A model generated the notes under the pieces. It was not told the origin of the DNA. It ran no database searches and saw only the letters and a list, made by a program, of their open reading frames with translations. 64,000 nt of DNA from Siphonodentalium dalli (taxonomy: Eukaryota > Mollusca > Scaphopoda > Gadilida > Siphonodentaliidae), in assembly GCA_032622095.1 (NCBI GenBank), contig CP136069.1:46042194-46106193 (forward strand), given 5' to 3'. This document shows positions 59,430 through 64,000 of the stretch, in pieces. Within the stretch, counting starts at the first letter, position 1. Each line of letters begins with the position of its first letter. A program made the translations under genes and the position numbers.

Positions 59430-61010
59430 ACAAAAACACCACAAAAATGACAATATAGTCATCCACTTTATACACGTACACCTGACCCATGACCATACAG
59501 CCATACTTGGTTATACCGTACACACAACAAATGACCATACAGTCACGAGTCACCATGCATGCACACCAGGCATACTCCTATATCTGACATATGACCATAT
59601 CGTCACTCTCTGTATACATATTCACTACATTCAGGATCATAAAGTCACTCCTTGTATACCTATTCACCTCACCATTGACCATACATGTGCAGTCACTACC
59701 TGTATACATATTCGGCACCTCCATAGTCATATAACCACTCGATAAATACATTTATTACATATCTCATGCGGTTCTATCTATATACAGCCCACCCATGACC
59801 ATAGATTCAATCCAGGTATACATATACACATCGCCAATGGCCATTCAGCCCTTCCCAATATACCAATACCAGCACCCACGACCACTCATACCTTCCATGC
59901 ATATACACCTCACACATGACAATTCAGCAACTCACTGTATACTCATGCACGCCATCCATCATCACACAGATACTGCCTACACACCCACCAATGATAATCC
60001 ATCAACGACATATATAACCAATGTCAGAAATGGTAACGCGCTCAAGATCATATATTATAAACCCAAGAATGTAATTGTATAATATAAAATATATTGGTTT
60101 TGCGAATGGCCAACTCAGAATTCCGTTAAAATAACAATAACAACCAGCACCTAATTAACGAACCGGCGGCCGACTCGACCGTCTCCGATCACAACCCCCA
60201 GTGGGCTGCAGAAATTTATTTTATTTGTAATTGACATATAGTTTATCACAAACCAAAAATCTAAATTAATCAACGTTGATTAACGACAATAAACGAAATT
60301 GAAATTCCCCAAATACACCTTTTACCGGACTCTGCCTCCAGCTCGCAGTTTGACTTTTAATCATCCCAAAAATTCCCATTCTATAAATAAAAAGATATAT
60401 ATATATATATATTGATAATGTAAGCGCCCACGAGAAAAGAGAATCTCGCCACCAGTTATACACGCGGCGCGCGTAAATATTCATCCCACCCTTTACCAGA
60501 ATGGCAGGCCCTATATACCCACGCGCATAGCCAATGACCATCCAGCTTACTCCATGTATGTACACTTCAAACATGACCGTACAGTCATTCCATGCACACA
60601 TATACACCTATATATTACCTATAACCATTAAATAGCTCCCGATTTATCCACACACTCCATGACCATACAGACAGCACATGTCTACATATACACCCCACCT
60701 GTCATAATCCCGCCCATGACCTTACAGTCACTCTATGTATATACATGAACAATACACAGGTGGCCATATAGCTTCTCTAGTTATGTCCATACACCATATC
60801 AATGGACATACAGCCACACCGGGTACACCCACACTGGGTGCATACAACCATACACTATACAGTCACTCCATGCATACCGTTTCACCTCACACATGATCAC
60901 GATCACTCCTTGAATACCTACACATCTTACCATGGACACCCCACTCATAACCATATAATCACTCATTGTATGCCTATTCACCTCACCAATGATCAAACAG
61001 TAACTCCCTG
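59430..61010 (-). repeat. diverged minisatellite, opposite orientation
   Basis: The same unit reverse-complemented (ACCATACAGTCACTCCATGT + ATACATATTCACCTCACCCATG), more than twenty degenerate copies. It is interrupted at about 60010-60480 by the dispersed repeat also seen at 30020 and by unique sequence with an (AT)n run near 60395. Confidence 0.6.
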
Positions 61011-61585
61011 GCTGTCATCTTGGCATCCACCATGTACCCAGTTGATCAATTTTTATCATAATGGGCCAGAATAGCCACATATTATGTTCCGTCGCAAAGT
61101 TCTGCCCATTTCCTTTCAATAATATGGCCAGAATCACAAAAGAGGTTCTCGGAAAAATTCCATACTGCATCTTTAAAATGAATTTGCTACCTTTTTCGGA
61201 TAACGCAGAGATTAATGTTCGGGATATATGTAAAAGAAATGAATTTTATTACCAAATTTGGTTGCCATCTTGAGAAAATGGTTTATAAATGCCGTAGTGT
61301 GACACAATTATGATAGACCAAAACAATAATCACCTTTCATATCAAAGATAGTTACATTTCACTTGAACAAATGATCCAGACATGAAAAGTTAATTTTTCA
61401 AGTTGCCGATATTTTTTGTCAAGTTTGTGAGAGAAAACTCCAATATTTCTGGTAATGTCAGTGGTGACAATAGTAACAAAAACCATGGTGCATCAGACAT
61501 GTTAGTATTCAATTATAGAAGAGAGAATAGCCAATTGTATACATCAACCACAACTTGTAAGCGATTGAAGAGCATGTTGAGGCAG
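61011..61585. other. no gene recognised
   Basis: AT-rich, short open frames only, without motif. Confidence 0.4.
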
Positions 61586-62155
61586 TATCTACCATTTCCC
61601 GTATTTTGACGGTCTTTTTGGCAGCCATTTTGAGCCAAAGTAACAATTTTGGTTCCAATGAGTTGGAATATTCATAGGTAATGATATGCCTCACTTACAT
61701 TACAAATTTCTGTTCATTTCTTGTAGAAATATGACTAGAATCCCAATTGTGATTTTTTGTGAAATTTAATACCGCATTCTGTAAAATCGAATTTTTGAGG
61801 GATCGATCGGACGGGGCTAGGAGCCCAGTAATTGCATATTTTATTGCTCCAATGATCAGTTAATATATAAAATACAAAATAAAGTCTCATTTCTCAACCA
61901 TTTCCAAACAAAATAAAATGATCTAGAAGATGTAAGTGAAAAAATGTCATATTTTCAACTTTCGGTGGCCATTTTGGCAGCCATTTTGGATTGGGAGTTT
62001 CAATTTTGCCCTATCGAAGTGTCATTGTGTCCTAGCTTCATGAAAATATATACATTAGTATACATTTTACTAGAGTTTCCAGCTATAATTTGCATCAAAC
62101 TGACTCAGGGTCTGGTCTGAAAAACGGCGGCCATCATGGCCGCCATCTTGTCTGG
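61586..62155 (-). repeat. ATGGCGGCC-rich repeat, third diverged copy
   Basis: Same order and orientation as 44455-45118 (CATTTTGAGCCAAAGTAACAA, TTCTGTAAAATCGAATTTTTGAGG, GGTGGCCATTTTGGCAGCCA), more diverged, ending CGGCGGCCATCATGGCCGCCATCTTG. Confidence 0.7.
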
Positions 62156-63120
62156 AGTCTATACGGCCACTTTTTGTTCTTGTTAACATTAAAAGTTGAA
62201 GGAAATAATAAAGAACAAAATGGGTGGGGTAAAGTTAAGTCCCATTGCGTTGCAAGGGTACCGCCATTAGCTCCCAGACTGTCATATTAAGGTGCAAGAA
62301 GGCACAAAAACCCAACAACTCCCGTCATATAAAATCATAAAACGCTCTTTATTTACAGCATTTGACTCCCAAAGTGCCACTTTAATGTCTTAAATGTTTG
62401 TTTATGTGTTTAAAATGTTTCATGAAACTCAATTGGCGGCAAAAACCGTTTTGATTGACATACAGTCTTTTCCAATCTATGATTTCCTATTTTGGCGGGA
62501 ATATTGGCGGCCATCTTGGAATACGCCCCCTAGCGGCCAAACGGACACTTTTTGTCAAGGCCAACAAGTCAAATTTTGTTCCTGGAGCTATAAGCTTTCT
62601 ATCAATTATTTTCGAAATCCGAAAGACATAGCCGACAGCCGCCATCTTTGATTTCAAATTTTTGATCAATCGACAAACCCAGCATATATCGAAGAATATG
62701 TTTTGAAAATTTACAGGCATAATTAGGAACATCACTAGATGGGAGCTATCGAATTTGAACGATTTTCCAAGAGAACCATGGCCACCGGAGGCCATCAAGT
62801 ATTCTACTGTTTGCATGGCTAAATCATTCGGTACATCACGCAGAAGACATCCCTTGTCCGATCATCACAAAACGTTATACGGATCTCTAGGGTGACCTCT
62901 AGAATGGGGTCATCGATTTTTTTATGTGAAATTCGTTGGAAACCATGGCTGCCAGCGGCCATCTTGGATTTTATTCTTGACACGAATAAATTTTTCGGCA
63001 CAACCTACAGGTCACATCCCTCATACGATCATCACCAAGATTCATTTGGTTCTTTGGTGTGATATCCATGATGGGAGCGGTCCAATTGTATTTCGAACGG
63101 ATTTCACATTTGAATACATC
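62156..63120. repeat. ~180-bp tandem units with GGCCATCTTGGA
   Basis: At least three diverged units, each with ACCATGG(C/T)YRCCRG.GGCCATC, a stretch on CGAATAA.TTTTT..GCACA, and CATCACCA(A/G). They are linked to the same ATGGCGGCC group. Confidence 0.55.
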
Positions 63121-64000
63121 TGCACACCAACCAGCCCACATTTATTTGAGAAATGTTTGAAATGACATTAATTTCATTTACACAATACAATCCTTTAACT
63201 GAAACTTTTTTACTTTCCTTCTTTATCATCTATTGACTGATGAGTAAAAAATAAAGCCTCACCAAGTTGAGCTACGGTGTCATTGACACTTTCCTTTTTT
63301 AAATTACGTAAAGTTAATTCGAAACCAATTATATTGCCTAGACATTGAAAACAACATCGAAGGTTACGACAATAACATCGAAATGACCTCAACGTCGTGG
63401 ACAATTAAGAGCAAGAAGTTATAATGAGTCTCGACCCTAATTATAGTCAGATATTCTGTAGCCAATTAGCTGCTTGTCATTACTCCAAGTCTTCTCGTAC
63501 TAAAACCAGCTAAGATATTTGTGATGGCCAGCAATATGACACAATATAGAATAAGATAACACACAACTGACTGGTTCGATGAATTTATTAAAAATCACAA
63601 TATTATACGAACTATCCAAGCGGAGGGACACATCGTGCTATTCACTCACAACAATCAACGGACCGATCGTGGAGTGAGACATAATGAGTTCATGCAATCG
63701 TAACTGACCAGAGATACACATCCTTAAGGTCGACGTACATTGAACAATAATACACAATAAATATATAACATGAAATGTTATGGAAATTACAATATTGGGA
63801 TGGAGATGCTGGTGTTTAGTCCGAGATCGCGCGCATAGCCTTCTTATGACACGAGTTAAGCGTTAATGACCCGCTCAAATAAAACCACAATTATATGAAA
63901 TAAAATATCACAATTGCGACAATAAACGGATATTTTCCGCAGAATACATGCTATTTGATCTGAAACCCACATTAGTTGTGAATTGAAAGCGGTAATTTAA
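63121..64000. other. no gene recognised
   Basis: AT-rich flank without supported features. Confidence 0.45.

Overview
This window reads as a nuclear genomic segment of an invertebrate animal, most likely a marine gastropod or other mollusc. It is AT-rich and dominated by transposon debris, microsatellites and minisatellites, with no operon-like packing. One multi-exon secreted-protein gene has animal-type GT-AG introns. The mollusc assignment is an inference from the repeat flavour (a SINE tail ending GACGTTAAACCCCAATCAAT, CR1-like LINEs, dispersed AAGATGGCGGCC repeats) and from the domain style of that gene. No prokaryotic, viral or organellar gene was recognised.

The only convincing host gene lies on the minus strand across about 14 kb. 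Exon 1 (22429..22129) encodes a signal peptide and a PAN/apple-like cysteine module. Exon 2 (11511..11354) and exon 3 (8412..8255) encode an unnamed beta-rich module ending in a WF..ERILASSY motif. Phases match at both junctions (phase 1, then phase 0), giving 205 residues in frame. The 3' end is not certain. A phase-compatible acceptor at 6511 would end the protein inside a MITE, or the true last exon lies outside the window. Intron 1 (10.6 kb) holds most of the DNA-transposon fossils, and intron 2 holds a 2-kb CAC/GTG array built of three higher-order copies.

Layout. 0-7 kb: AATTGCGC palindrome array, LINE tails, two copies of a 458-bp TIR element. 8-22 kb: the split gene with its intronic elements (TTAA-flanked families, a 950-bp foldback, an RT remnant, mariner-like MITE, tandem arrays). 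23-29 kb: palindromic CGTTATAACG array, a 48-to-30-bp minisatellite, a piggyBac-like MITE. 30-41 kb: a LINE graveyard with four CR1/jockey-group fragments, one carrying a 2A-like motif upstream of its endonuclease. 41-48 kb: a 0.7-kb inverted repeat family rich in ATGGCGGCC, a 68-bp array, and two near-perfect palindromes. 50-57 kb: a SINE with target-site duplication, a diverged 140-bp array, and Helitron-like elements ending CTAG. 58-63 kb: diverged minisatellites in opposite orientations and more ATGGCGGCC repeats.

Nothing here looks like a defence island or biosynthetic cluster. The most interesting signals are several unrelated TTAA-targeted non-autonomous element families in one window, 3'-truncated LINEs next to satellite and tail repeats, and a giant triplet array 53 bp from an exon.
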